Shown: positions 1-10,623, numbered from the stretch's first letter. The stretch is 64,000 nt of DNA from Myxococcales bacterium (GCA_020633315.1 JACKDV010000005.1:124001-188000); one strand, 5' to 3'. Made by a program: numbers and translations. Notes: generated by a model not told the origin, from the letters alone.

Positions 1-1116
1 CGCCTCGCCGTGCTCGGCGAAGGCCCGCGCCACCGCCTCCCGCACCGGCGCGCCCCCCTGCTCCATCGCCCAGGCCACGAAGCGCCAGGCCAGCGCGGCA
101 TGGCGAGCCTCGTCGGCCGCGATGCCCTCGAGCATGCGGCGAGTCACCGGCTCCCGCGCGCCGGCGGCCGCCACCTCGGCCTGGTACGCCGCGAGCGTCT
201 CGCCGATGCAGCCCTCGCGCACCGCCGCCACCGCGGCCGTGACCAGGGTGACCGGCCCCGCGAGCGCCTCGTCCACCGCCAGCGGTCCCGGCCCCACCGG
301 CGCCCCGGCGTAGACGCTGGCCAGCGCGAAGCAGGAGCGCGCGTGCTCGATCTCGTCGGCCAGCGCCTGCTGAGCCTGGCGCACCAGCTCCGGGGGAGCC
401 CCCAGCGCCACCAGGTGCAGCACGAAGCGGGAGAAGCTCGCGATCGAGGCGTGCTCCATCAGCCCGTCCGCCTGCCAGGCCGCGGCCAGCTCGGCTCGCA
501 TCGCCGCGCTCAGCCCCTCGACCCGCGGGCGCTCCGACCCGCACCAGTCCCGCCGGACCACCGCGCTCGCGGTGCGGGCCTCGTCGTGCACGATGAAGGG
601 CCGTCCGTCGCAGCAGTCGACGTAGCCCTCGAGCAAGCGACAGCACTGCCCGTCCTGCTCGTAGACCTCGCCCCGGTCGTACACGCAGAAGCTGATGTCG
701 TCGATGTCCACGCCCTCGCAGGAGATCGGCACGGCCGGCGGCCCCTCGCCGCTCGAGCCGCCCCCGTCGCCCGTCGCCTCGCCGCCGCTCGAGCCACCGT
801 CACTGCCGCTGCTGGCATCGCCCACCGTGTCGCCGGTGTCGGTGCTGCCGGCACCCATGCTCGACGAGCCGTCCTCGCTGCCCGGCGGCGGCACGCACAC
901 CACCACCGACACGGGCGCGCCGCAGTCGGGTCCCTCGTCGGAAGGCGGGGTCGCGCTCGCGCTCGACGACGCCGAGTCGCTCACCGTCATCCCCGATCCG
1001 CCGGTGCCCACGCCATCGCCGACGAACAGAGCGTCGTCGGCGCAAGCGGGCGCCAGCCACGAGATCCCCAACACCGCCAAGATCTGCCGTCGTACGCGAC
1101 CATCCAATCCGTTCAT
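1..1116 (-). CDS. ferritin-like domain lipoprotein (3' end beyond window)
   Basis: Minus-strand frame open to the left edge, 372 codons seen. The N-terminus (MNGLDGRVRRQILAVLG) leads to a hydrophobic stretch ending LAPAC, a plausible lipobox, then a long Gly/Ser/Asp linker (about residues 30-105) and a short Cys-containing domain with DRGEVYEQDGQCC and VDCCDGRPF. The C-terminal half is a ferritin-like four-helix domain: EHASIASFSRF, then DEIEHARSCF, later DEARHAALAWRF, giving the paired E and ExxH ligands expected for a diiron site. Family knowledge: this linker plus ferritin-like fold is common in myxobacteria and its substrate is unknown. ATG 1116 is chosen over ATG 1122 because GGAG sits at proper spacing only from 1116. 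Likely a periplasm-facing lipoprotein; iron or redox function is inference. Confidence 0.8.
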   Translation of the reverse strand, partial: MNGLDGRVRRQILAVLGISWLAPACADDALFVGDGVGTGGSGMTVSDSASSSASATPPSDEGPDCGAPVSVVVCVPPPGSEDGSSSMGAGSTDTGDTVGDASSGSDGGSSGGEATGDGGGSSGEGPPAVPISCEGVDIDDISFCVYDRGEVYEQDGQCCRLLEGYVDCCDGRPFIVHDEARTASAVVRRDWCGSERPRVEGLSAAMRAELAAAWQADGLMEHASIASFSRFVLHLVALGAPPELVRQAQQALADEIEHARSCFALASVYAGAPVGPGPLAVDEALAGPVTLVTAAVAAVREGCIGETLAAYQAEVAAAGAREPVTRRMLEGIAADEARHAALAWRFVAWAMEQGGAPVREAVARAFAEHGEA

Positions 1117-1140
1117 CACCATCTCCAAGCCAAGGTAGGT

Positions 1141-1156
1141 GCGAGTCGAGACTCGC
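1141..1156. promoter_or_regulatory. inverted repeat in divergent promoter region
   Basis: GCGAGT-CGAG-ACTCGC, perfect 6-bp arms around 4 nt, lies between the divergent ferritin-like lipoprotein and metalloprotease genes. A TACCTT hexamer (minus, 1137 to 1132) lies 15 nt before the lipoprotein start. Could be an operator or a chance hairpin. Confidence 0.3.
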
Positions 1157-1287
1157 CTCCTTGGAGATGCCGCAGGCGGCCCCTTGGTTCATCGCGATGC
1201 GTGGCGAGGCATCCTGCCCCGTCGTGGCAAATGCGCACTTTTCCCCGGCTTTACGAATCCGTGCGAGGGGCATCCGTCGATGCTGGC

Positions 1288-2364
1288 GTGTCTAGGTTCG
1301 TGCTCGGAGCGGCTGCGGGACTGACGATGACTGCGATCACCGGGGTGGCAACCCTGGCCATCGCCCACGAGCGAGGCTGGTCGCTGCCCGGCCTCGGCCA
1401 CGACGAGCCCGTCCCCGTCACCGTGGTGCTCAACCGCAACGGCGGCACGGTCTACGCCGCCCCCGATGACGTGCCCGGTCTGGGCCTCTCGGGAATCCTC
1501 GCGCGCCAGGGGATCGTGACCACCGAGATCCCCGCGTTCACGGGCAGCGACGCCGAGTGGACCAGCTTCGTCGGCTGCGTGCAGGAGCGCTTCGACGGCT
1601 TCGCGGTCACCATCGTGGACGAGCCACCCGCCGAAGGCGAGTACACCCTGGCCTACGTGGGCGGCACGCCCGACCTGGTGGGCTTCGAGGACACGGTCGG
1701 CGGCATCGCTCCCCACGCCGAGCGCGTGCTCGAGGGCTCGGTGGTGTTCGTGTTCCAGCCCCAGGGCATCCCGGCCCGGGCGCTGTGCGAGACGGCGGCC
1801 CACGAGATCGGCCACACCCTGGGCCTCGATCACAGCCGCGACTGCTCCGACATCATGAGCTACGAGAGCTGCGGCCCCAAGGAGTTCCGCCACGAGCCCG
1901 CGCTGTGCGGCGAGTGGGAGGACCGACCGTGCGGCGACGGAGAGCTCACCCAGAGCTCCACCGATCGCCTCGCGCTGGCGGTGGGCGTGTCACCCTCGCG
2001 CCACGAGCCGGAGCCCGAGCCCCCCGCCCCCGAGCCTCCGCCGGCGAGCAACGAGCGACCCACCCTCGACGTGCGGCGCTCCGCCCTGGCGCAGGCCGGC
2101 CAGCCCTTCTCCGTGATCGTGGACAGCGGCGACGCGAGCCTCCAGCACGTGGACCTCTACTGGTACGCGCGCCGAGGCTACCGCCTACGCTGCGGCGAGG
2201 AGGGCCCGATCCCCTTCAGCTGCGAGCGCGAGGGCGACACCACGATCTTCACGCTGCACCCCGACACCGCCGGGGCTCGCAAGTTCTTCGTGCGAGTGAC
2301 CGAGCCCAGCGGCCGCACGACGCGTACGCCGGCCTACCGAGTCACGCTCGACCGCGCCCGCTAG
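1288..2364 (+). CDS. secreted/anchored zinc metalloprotease (HExxHxxGxxH)
   Basis: A 358-residue protein with an N-terminal hydrophobic segment (FVLGAAAGLTMTAITG...) serving as signal or anchor. The zinc-binding motif HEIGHTLGLDH starts near residue 172, followed by a DIMSY Met-turn-like segment, so it is a metzincin-type protease exported from the cytoplasm. A Pro/Glu linker (EPEPEPPAPEPPP) separates it from a C-terminal beta-sandwich-like domain (about 260-358). No substrate can be inferred. Start is uncertain: GTG 1288 gives a compact MSRF-type signal, but GTG 1261 and ATG 1231 are in frame and none has a good Shine-Dalgarno sequence. Divergent from the ferritin-like lipoprotein gene. Confidence 0.8.
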   Translation: MSRFVLGAAAGLTMTAITGVATLAIAHERGWSLPGLGHDEPVPVTVVLNRNGGTVYAAPDDVPGLGLSGILARQGIVTTEIPAFTGSDAEWTSFVGCVQERFDGFAVTIVDEPPAEGEYTLAYVGGTPDLVGFEDTVGGIAPHAERVLEGSVVFVFQPQGIPARALCETAAHEIGHTLGLDHSRDCSDIMSYESCGPKEFRHEPALCGEWEDRPCGDGELTQSSTDRLALAVGVSPSRHEPEPEPPAPEPPPASNERPTLDVRRSALAQAGQPFSVIVDSGDASLQHVDLYWYARRGYRLRCGEEGPIPFSCEREGDTTIFTLHPDTAGARKFFVRVTEPSGRTTRTPAYRVTLDRAR

Positions 2365-2375
2365 CCAGCCTCCGG

Positions 2376-2399
2376 GGCCGTCGCCACGCCGCGACGGCC
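2376..2399 (+). terminator. hairpin after metalloprotease gene
   Basis: GGCCGTCGC, 6-nt loop, GCGACGGCC: a perfect 9-bp stem starting 12 nt after the metalloprotease stop. No T-tract follows, as is usual in very GC-rich genomes. Confidence 0.5.
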
Positions 2400-2501
2400 T
2401 GGCGACCGCGCCCCCTTGGTGTCAGCGAGGGAACTTCCGACGCCTTCGATCGCGATCCGTACGACCCCGGGCCCCAGCCGTGATTACATGGCCCGGACGA
2501 C

Positions 2502-2506
2502 GGGAG
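2502..2506 (+). promoter_or_regulatory. Shine-Dalgarno GGGAG favouring TTG 2515
   Basis: GGGAG sits 8 nt before TTG 2515. The upstream in-frame ATG 2488 overlaps an extended -10-like TGATTACAT (2481-2489) and has no Shine-Dalgarno sequence, so TTG 2515 is the better start of the following gene. Confidence 0.4.
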
Positions 2507-2514
2507 CGACGACG

Positions 2515-5500
2515 TTGAACGGCAAGACGAAGATCTACGGCCTGGTCCTGCTCGCTGGGCTCGCCCTGGCGCTGTGGTGGTGGCTCGGCCACCGCGAGGA
2601 CCCCGAGCAGGAGACCACCGCCGCCGCGGCGAGCGAGTCGAGCGAGCGCGCCGACGAGGCCAGCCCGGTGGCCAAGACCCTGCGCCGCAGCGACATCGAT
2701 CCCTGGACGGCCCCTCGCGCCACGGTGAGCGGCACCGTGCGCGACGAGCAGGGCCGCCCCATCGCGGGCGCGCAGGTGTGTGCCGAGCTGCAGGACCGCG
2801 ACGTCGCTCGCACCAACCGCCAGCCCCCGCAGTGCGTCACCACGGCGGCCGACGGCAGCTACCGCATCGACGAGCTGCTCGGTGCCGACCACCACCTCCA
2901 CGCCTCGGCCCGCGGCTACCTGCCCTCGCGCTACGAGTCGCGCTCGGGCATCCAGGATCGCAAGGGCCCCCGCCTCGACCTCGTCGCCGGCCAGACCCGC
3001 AGCGGGATCGACTTCGTGCTGAAGGAGGGGGGCGTCGAGGTCAAGGGCGTGGTCAAGGACATCGCGGGCGGCGTGATCGAGGGCGCCTACGTATCGGCGG
3101 GCGGCGGCCGCTGGTGGGGGGCGGGCGGCGGGTCCTTCACCCGCAGCGACGACAACGGCGAGTTCTCGCTGTGGGTGGAGCCGCCCGAGGTCTCGGTGCG
3201 AGCCTTCGCCGACGGCTACGCCCAGGGCTCGCACCAAGCCGCGGTCCCCGGCACCTTCGTGGAGCTGTTCCTCACCCCCGAGTCCGCGGTGGTGGGCAAG
3301 GTGGTGTGGGCCGACTCGGGCGAGCCGGTGGGCGGCGCCCGGGTGTCGGTGGGCGGAGGTTGGTTCGGCAGCAGCGGCTCGGTCTTCAGCGAGGACGACG
3401 GCAGCTTCCGCATCGAGGGCCTCGAGCCGGGCAGCTACAAGGTGCGGGTCTCCGACGACGAGCTCACCGGCAAGTCGGAGGAGAAGGTCCACGTGGGCCT
3501 GGGCGAGAGCTCCGAGCCCGTCACCGTGCGGGTGCACCCCGCCTTCGCCGTGCGCGGCGTGGTGCTGGTCGACGGCGAGACCCCCTGCTCCTACGCCAGC
3601 GTCCGCCTCAAGGACACCAAGCGCAAGAAGGAGCGGGGCTTCGGCAACCGCGGCCAGGAGGACGGCACCGTGCTCATCAAGGGCCTGCTGCCCGCCACCT
3701 ACGAGGTCACCGTGGACTGCGACGGCTACCTGGGCGAGGAGCAGTACCCCGACCTGGTGATCACCGACGCCTCGCTCGACGGCCTGAAGTGGACGGTGCA
3801 CGCGGCCCAGACCATCCGCGGCACCGTGGTCGACAGCGAGGGCAATGCGGTCGAGGGCGCCAGCGTCTCGGCCCGCATGAAGGCGGGCAAGGATCCGCGG
3901 GCCCGTCGCTCCGACAGCCGAGGCGAGCGCACCGAGGGCGACGGGGCCTTCGCCGTCGCGGGCCTGCTGCCGGGCAGCTACGAGCTGAGCGTGTGGCACA
4001 CCGACCTGCCCCGACCCGACAAGCCCACCGAGGTGGAGCTGAAGGCGGGCGCCGATCTCGACGGCGTGGTGCTCGAGCTGCCCGCGGGCGGCGGGGTGAC
4101 CGGCGTGGTCCGTGACGAGAAGGGCCAGCCCGTCACCGGCGTGACCGTGGGCCTGCAGGGCCCGCGCTGGGGCGGCAGCGCTCACACCAACGACGAGGGT
4201 CGCTTCGCCCTCGAGGGCGTGGCCGTGGGCGAGTACCGCATCAAGGCCAACCGCGGCTGGACCGAGCAGATGCGCGCCCCCGGGGCCACCGACGACGACG
4301 AGGCCGGCGAGCGCATCGAGGTGAGGGCCGGCGAGACCACCGAGATCGATCTCGTGGTGGAGTCGCAGGCGGGGGTGATCACCGGCCGCGTGCTCGACGA
4401 GGGTGGCGAGCCCGTGGCCGACGCCTTCGTCGACGCCACCCGCGAGAGCGACAGCGCGGCGGCCTCCGAGAGCGGCGGCCGGGGTCGCGCCCGCTGGGGC
4501 TCGTGGGACGAGCAGCCCGTGCTCACCGACGCCGACGGACGCTTCACCCTCGAGCACCTCGCCGAGGGCGGCACCTACTCGGTCTACGCCAACCGCAAGG
4601 GCGGCGGCGAGGCGATCGCCGAGAAGGTGGCGGTCGGCAGCGACGTGGAGCTGTCGATCGGCGAGACCGGCGTGCTCGCCGGGGTGGTGAAGCTGGCCGG
4701 CGGAGGCTTCCCCGAGCGCTTCGACGTGGACGTGATGGACCGCGCCGCGGGGATCTACGAGGGCGACGACTTCTTCCGCTCCTCGGGCAAGTGGCGCATC
4801 ACCAACCTCCCCGCGGGCAAGTACGAGATCACGGTGACCGCGGCCGAGGGCAACGCCAAGACCGAGGTCGAGCTGCCCGAGGGCGGCGAGCAGGCCGACG
4901 TGGAGATCACCCTGATCCCGCGCATCACGGTGACCGGCACCCTGGTCGACTCGGAGACGGGCGAGCCGGTGCCGGGGCTCAAGGTCTCGGTCAACGCCGA
5001 GGGCGGCGGCTTCTTCCTCAACATGGGCGAGACCAAGGCCGACCAGAAGGACATCAGCGACGCCCAGGGCCGCTTCGTGGTCGAGGACGCGCCCACCGGC
5101 ACCATCACCCTGATGGCGATGGCTCCCAGCTTCACCGACGACGACTACGGCTGGACCTGGATCCGCCGCAAGCTGGCGGCCGAGCCTGCGGAGCAGGACC
5201 TGGGCACCATCGAGCTGGTCAAGGAGCGAACCGACCGCGGCCAGGAGGAGGGCGACCTCGGCTTCAAGCGCAAGGAGGACGAGCCCGGCACCGAGCCCGA
5301 GGACGTCCGCAACCTGGTCGCCTTCGTGCGCCCCGACGGACCCGCGGCCGCGGCCGGCCTGGAGGTGGGCGACGAGATCGTGGAGGTCGACGGCCAGAAG
5401 GTGACCGGCGTCGATCACTACCGCTACGCCAAGCTGCTGCGGGTGCTCGAGGGCACCGCGGTGAAGCTCAAGCTCGCCGACGACCGCGAGCTGACGGTCA

Positions 5501-5520
5501 CCGCGGCCAAGCCCCTGTGA
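2515..5520 (+). CDS. membrane-anchored carboxypeptidase-regulatory-like repeat protein with C-terminal PDZ
   Basis: About 1001 residues. An N-terminal membrane segment (IYGLVLLAGLALALWWWLG) is followed by an acidic linker and roughly nine tandem beta-sandwich modules of the carboxypeptidase regulatory-like/CnaB type. Recurrent cores are TVSGTVRDEQGRPIAGA, AVVGKVVWADSGEPVGGA, TIRGTVVDSEGNAVEGA and VITGRVLDEGGEPVADA, each followed by a DGxFxxxGLxPGxY-like strand pair. The last about 80 residues form a PDZ domain (DGPAAAAGLEVGDEIVEVDGQ). No catalytic domain is present, so it is a periplasmic scaffold or adhesin-like protein rather than an enzyme; the PDZ suggests binding of a peptide tail. Start TTG 2515 chosen on RBS; ATG 2488 would add nine residues. 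Confidence 0.8.
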   Translation: MNGKTKIYGLVLLAGLALALWWWLGHREDPEQETTAAAASESSERADEASPVAKTLRRSDIDPWTAPRATVSGTVRDEQGRPIAGAQVCAELQDRDVARTNRQPPQCVTTAADGSYRIDELLGADHHLHASARGYLPSRYESRSGIQDRKGPRLDLVAGQTRSGIDFVLKEGGVEVKGVVKDIAGGVIEGAYVSAGGGRWWGAGGGSFTRSDDNGEFSLWVEPPEVSVRAFADGYAQGSHQAAVPGTFVELFLTPESAVVGKVVWADSGEPVGGARVSVGGGWFGSSGSVFSEDDGSFRIEGLEPGSYKVRVSDDELTGKSEEKVHVGLGESSEPVTVRVHPAFAVRGVVLVDGETPCSYASVRLKDTKRKKERGFGNRGQEDGTVLIKGLLPATYEVTVDCDGYLGEEQYPDLVITDASLDGLKWTVHAAQTIRGTVVDSEGNAVEGASVSARMKAGKDPRARRSDSRGERTEGDGAFAVAGLLPGSYELSVWHTDLPRPDKPTEVELKAGADLDGVVLELPAGGGVTGVVRDEKGQPVTGVTVGLQGPRWGGSAHTNDEGRFALEGVAVGEYRIKANRGWTEQMRAPGATDDDEAGERIEVRAGETTEIDLVVESQAGVITGRVLDEGGEPVADAFVDATRESDSAAASESGGRGRARWGSWDEQPVLTDADGRFTLEHLAEGGTYSVYANRKGGGEAIAEKVAVGSDVELSIGETGVLAGVVKLAGGGFPERFDVDVMDRAAGIYEGDDFFRSSGKWRITNLPAGKYEITVTAAEGNAKTEVELPEGGEQADVEITLIPRITVTGTLVDSETGEPVPGLKVSVNAEGGGFFLNMGETKADQKDISDAQGRFVVEDAPTGTITLMAMAPSFTDDDYGWTWIRRKLAAEPAEQDLGTIELVKERTDRGQEEGDLGFKRKEDEPGTEPEDVRNLVAFVRPDGPAAAAGLEVGDEIVEVDGQKVTGVDHYRYAKLLRVLEGTAVKLKLADDRELTVTAAKPL

Positions 5521-5595
5521 ACCCGGCTTCGCACTGGAGCCCCGCGTTCGCTCACACCGTTGTGCCCCAGCGCACGCCACGAGTGGGTGTGCCGA

Positions 5596-5625
5596 TTGAC
5601 CGGATTCGCGCCGCCCTCGTACCGT
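5596..5625 (+). promoter_or_regulatory. sigma70-like promoter giving a near-leaderless mRNA
   Basis: TTGACC (5596-5601), 18-bp spacer, TACCGT (5620-5625). The ATG at 5633 is 7 nt past the -10-like hexamer, where transcription would be expected to begin. Confidence 0.5.
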
Positions 5626-5632
5626 CGCCTCC

Positions 5633-6238
5633 ATGCTCTGGATTCGCCGCGCTTGGCCGTTTGCCTTCCTCGCGCTCCCGCTGCTGCCCGCCTGTCCTGC
5701 CAGCGACGACACGGGCACGGGTGACACCGCGTCGAGCAACGACAGCGCCAACACCAGCAACATGACCAGCACCGCCGACGAGACGGCGGCGTCCGACGAT
5801 TCCAGCGTGGAGCTGGGCTGTGCCGCCAGCGCGGTCGGCGAGACCACCGACGGCGCGAGCAACCCCATCATGACCACCTGGGGCGCGCCCTGCTCGACCA
5901 ACCAGGACTGCATCGACCTCATCGGGGACCCCGGTGCGATCTGCGACCTGACCGCGGTGGTCTACGAGCTGCCCGGTGGCTACTGCACCAAGCCCTGCAC
6001 CCTGCCCGACCCCGACACCCGCTCGGTGCCCGACTCGCCCGACTGCGATCCCAACGGCGGCGTGGACTGCATCGGCGTGATGGGAGTGTTCGAGCGCTGC
6101 CTGGTGCCGTGCACCGACGACGCGCAGTGCAACCGCGACGGCTACTTCTGCCGCGCGCTGCCGATGATCGGCGGGCCCGACGATCCCAAGGGCTGCCTGA
6201 TGCCCGACTGCTGCCTCGACACCTGTGCCGAGGAGTAG
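5633..6238 (+). CDS. Cys-rich lipoprotein of unknown function
   Basis: 201 residues. The signal peptide MLWIRRAWPFAFLALPLLPAC ends in a lipobox with Cys21. A Thr/Ser/Asp/Gly-rich linker follows (about 22-60), then a domain with about 17 cysteines in CxxDxDC-, CDPNGGVDC- and CCLDTC-like clusters, which should form disulfides outside the cytoplasm. No family with a known function is recognised. The same architecture recurs in other lipoproteins of this window. A TACCGT hexamer 7 nt upstream suggests a leaderless transcript. Convergent with lon. Confidence 0.75.
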   Translation: MLWIRRAWPFAFLALPLLPACPASDDTGTGDTASSNDSANTSNMTSTADETAASDDSSVELGCAASAVGETTDGASNPIMTTWGAPCSTNQDCIDLIGDPGAICDLTAVVYELPGGYCTKPCTLPDPDTRSVPDSPDCDPNGGVDCIGVMGVFERCLVPCTDDAQCNRDGYFCRALPMIGGPDDPKGCLMPDCCLDTCAEE

Positions 6239-6253
6239 GCCGCGCCCACACGA

Positions 6254-6286
6254 CGACGGCGACGAGCCCAGGGCCCGCCGCCGTCG
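6254..6286. terminator. hairpin between convergent genes
   Basis: CGACGGCG ... CGCCGTCG, an 8-bp stem with a 17-nt GC-rich loop, centred between the convergent stops of the Cys-rich lipoprotein (6238) and lon (6310). It could terminate both transcripts. Confidence 0.4.
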
Positions 6287-6309
6287 AAGCCGTCACCGCG
6301 CCGCCCGGC

Positions 6310-8700
<2,391 letters not shown>

Positions 8701-8790
8701 GGCTTGCGGTCTCCGTGGTCTGGGTTGGGTCTGGGTTGGCACTCCGGCGGGACCGGCCGTCTTCATCGACCGTCGGCCCGCGGGGGTCTG

Positions 8791-9687
8791 TTACCGGCGC
8801 TCGCCGGCGGTGATCTGGAGGTCGGTGGCCTGGCCCCCTCGCAGCAGGCGGAGGGCCACCGACTGGCCGGCGCGATCGGCCAGGCGGGCACGCAGGCCGG
8901 AGGGCGAGCGCACCTCCGCGCCGTCGACGGCGAGGATGAGGTCGCCGACGAGCAGCCCGCCCTTGGCGGCGGGCCCGTCCTCGGCCACGCCGATCACCGC
9001 GAGCGCTCGGCCCTGCCCCAGCGACTCGCGCAGCTCGGTGGGCAGCCGCGCCGGCGACACGCCCACCCCGAGGTAGCCGTGCGGCACGCGACCGTGGGCC
9101 ACGATGGCCTCCACCGAGGCGCGCACCGTGTCGGCCGAGAGCAGCACCGTGGTCTCGGGGGCGAGGCCCGCCGTGGCCAGGCCCAGCACGCGTCCCTCGA
9201 GGTCGAGCGCCGGCGCCACCGAGAAGCCCCGCGGCAGCACGCGATCGAGCTCCACATAGGGAGCGAGGGTGCGACCGCCTCGGGTCTGCAGGCTCTCGCC
9301 CACCACCGCGATCATCGACAGCGCCGCGCGCACGGTCCGGCCGGGACGCGCGAGGGCCAGGGCCAGCTCGCCGACCCCGAGGGTCGCCGCCTCGCGCCAC
9401 GCGGGAGGCTCGTGGTCGAGCGGGTGGCCCTCGAGCTCGACGCGGAGGACCGCCAGGTCTGCGGCCGGATCGCGACCGAGGAGCCGAGCGCGACGGGGCT
9501 CCTGCGCGCCCAGCACGACCTGGATCGGCTCATCGCGCCGAAGCGCATGACTGGCAGTGATGACGATGCCGTCGTCGGACCACAGCAGGCCCGTGGCGCC
9601 GCCCTGATGCGGCGCCTCCACGCGGGCCACGGCGGGCCCCACGGTGTCGACGAGGGAGACGAAGGAGTTGGAGCTGGGGAGGTTCAT
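8791..9687 (-). CDS. HtrA-like trypsin/PDZ protein without signal peptide
   Basis: 298 residues with a trypsin-fold domain (1-190) and a C-terminal PDZ (VGVSPARLPTELRESLG ... GLLVGDLILAVDGAEVRS). The triad can be traced: His47 in TASHAL, Asp77 in AADLAVL, Ser156 in GFSVAP. The usual GNSGGP is changed to GFSVAP, so Ser, the preceding Gly and the Pro are kept but Asn and two Gly are lost; activity is uncertain. No signal peptide or membrane segment is visible at the N-terminus (MNLPSSNSFVSLVD), unlike classical DegP/DegS, so the protein may be cytoplasmic. Same strand as lon, 90 bp upstream, suggesting a shared protein-quality role. TAGCTT lies 11 nt before the start. Confidence 0.8.
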   Translation of the reverse strand: MNLPSSNSFVSLVDTVGPAVARVEAPHQGGATGLLWSDDGIVITASHALRRDEPIQVVLGAQEPRRARLLGRDPAADLAVLRVELEGHPLDHEPPAWREAATLGVGELALALARPGRTVRAALSMIAVVGESLQTRGGRTLAPYVELDRVLPRGFSVAPALDLEGRVLGLATAGLAPETTVLLSADTVRASVEAIVAHGRVPHGYLGVGVSPARLPTELRESLGQGRALAVIGVAEDGPAAKGGLLVGDLILAVDGAEVRSPSGLRARLADRAGQSVALRLLRGGQATDLQITAGERR

Positions 9688-9756
9688 GGGCGACAGCCAA
9701 GCTAGGCCCGGCTCCGAGCGCCGCCATCGGTCGATCGGGTGGCCCCTTCGCGTTGC

Positions 9757-9811
9757 ACCTACCTCGCAGCACCCCCGCTCGTGCGGGTGTCACCTGGCCA
9801 ACCAGGTAGGT
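9757..9811. promoter_or_regulatory. nested inverted repeats in divergent regulatory region
   Basis: ACCTACCT (9757-9764) and AGGTAGGT (9804-9811) are perfect inverted arms. They enclose a GC-rich hairpin with one mismatch (9773-9792) and overlap a second exact repeat, ACCTGG-CCAA-CCAGGT (9792-9807). The 276-bp gap lies between the divergent HtrA-like and LuxR-type genes and contains no other gene. A TAGAAT hexamer at 9919-9924 is the best -10 candidate for the LuxR-type gene. Confidence 0.4.
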
Positions 9812-9963
9812 CGCATTCATTGCGCCCCGCCCCCTTGACCGCATCGAGCGCCGACTCACGATGGCGCCGAACCATGGGGCTCCTCGACCAATGTGCCGCG
9901 GCCCCGTTCCCATCGAGCTAGAATGCTCGGGGCTGCCGCGCTCGGTCGTCGGACACCATCGCC

Positions 9964-10623
9964 ATGCAGAAGCACTCGCTACCCGATCCCCTCCTCGAGC
10001 TCCAATCCGACGTTCGTACCCTGGTGGTAGGGGATGATCCCCTGGTGCGCCAGGGCTTCGTCGCGCGCCTGGGGGACGCAGCTTCGGGTCAGGCCTCCGC
10101 CCACGAGGACATCCCCGAGGCGCTCGAGGACACCGAGGCCAACGTGGTGCTGTGGGATCTGGGTCCCCGCGCGGCCTCGCCCACCGCGGGCACGCTCGAC
10201 TTCGCGGTACCCCTGGTTGCGCTGGTGGCCCACGGCAGCTCCGCCCAAGACCTGCTCGCCGCGGGCGCGCTGGGGGTGCTGCGCCGCGACGTCTCCACCG
10301 AGCGGCTGCTGCGAGCCCTGGGCACCGTCCTGCACGGGCTCGCCGTGATCGATCCCGTGCTGCTCGACGAGCGCAACCCGACCACCGCGGTGCCCCCCGC
10401 TCGCCTCACCCCCGAGATGGACGTGGAGCCGCTGACCGCCCGCGAGACCGAGGTGCTCGAGCTGGTCGCATCGGGGCTGAGCAACAAGCAGATCGCCGAC
10501 GAGCTCGGCATCAGCGCCCATACCGTCAAGTTCCACGTCAACGCCATCCTGGGCAAGCTCGACGTCCACAGCCGCACCGAGGCCGTGGTCAAGGCGATGC
10601 AGCTCGGCGTGGTGCTGGTCTAG
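9964..10623 (+). CDS. LuxR/NarL-type DNA-binding regulator with degenerate receiver
   Basis: 219 residues. The N-terminal receiver-like domain (RTLVVGDDPLVRQGFVARL) keeps a candidate phospho-Asp65 in VVLWDLG. The conserved Thr/Ser is Ala (VALVAHG) and the conserved Lys is replaced in LRRDV, so phosphorylation signalling is doubtful. The C-terminal LuxR HTH is canonical: PLTARETEVLELVASGLSNK, then ISAHTVKFHVNAILGKL. It should bind DNA as a dimer; targets are unknown. No histidine kinase is adjacent. Its stop overlaps the convergent permease stop by 4 bp. Leader of about 30 nt behind TAGAAT. Confidence 0.85.
   Translation: MQKHSLPDPLLELQSDVRTLVVGDDPLVRQGFVARLGDAASGQASAHEDIPEALEDTEANVVLWDLGPRAASPTAGTLDFAVPLVALVAHGSSAQDLLAAGALGVLRRDVSTERLLRALGTVLHGLAVIDPVLLDERNPTTAVPPARLTPEMDVEPLTARETEVLELVASGLSNKQIADELGISAHTVKFHVNAILGKLDVHSRTEAVVKAMQLGVVLV

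Noticed and set aside
510..1273. Short open frames at 510-854 (minus), 695-1138 (plus) and 800-1273 (minus)
   Set aside because: Out-of-frame shadows of the partial ferritin-like lipoprotein gene; they have no recognisable motif.
2488..2514. Start of the repeat protein at ATG 2488
   Set aside because: No Shine-Dalgarno sequence; the ATG overlaps an extended -10-like motif, whereas TTG 2515 has GGGAG at 8 nt. Still possible.
2422..5922. 1166-codon open frame on the minus strand opposite the repeat protein
   Set aside because: Antisense shadow in very GC-rich DNA; no domain, Ala/Gly/Arg/His/Leu-biased, while the plus frame shows clear repeats and PDZ.
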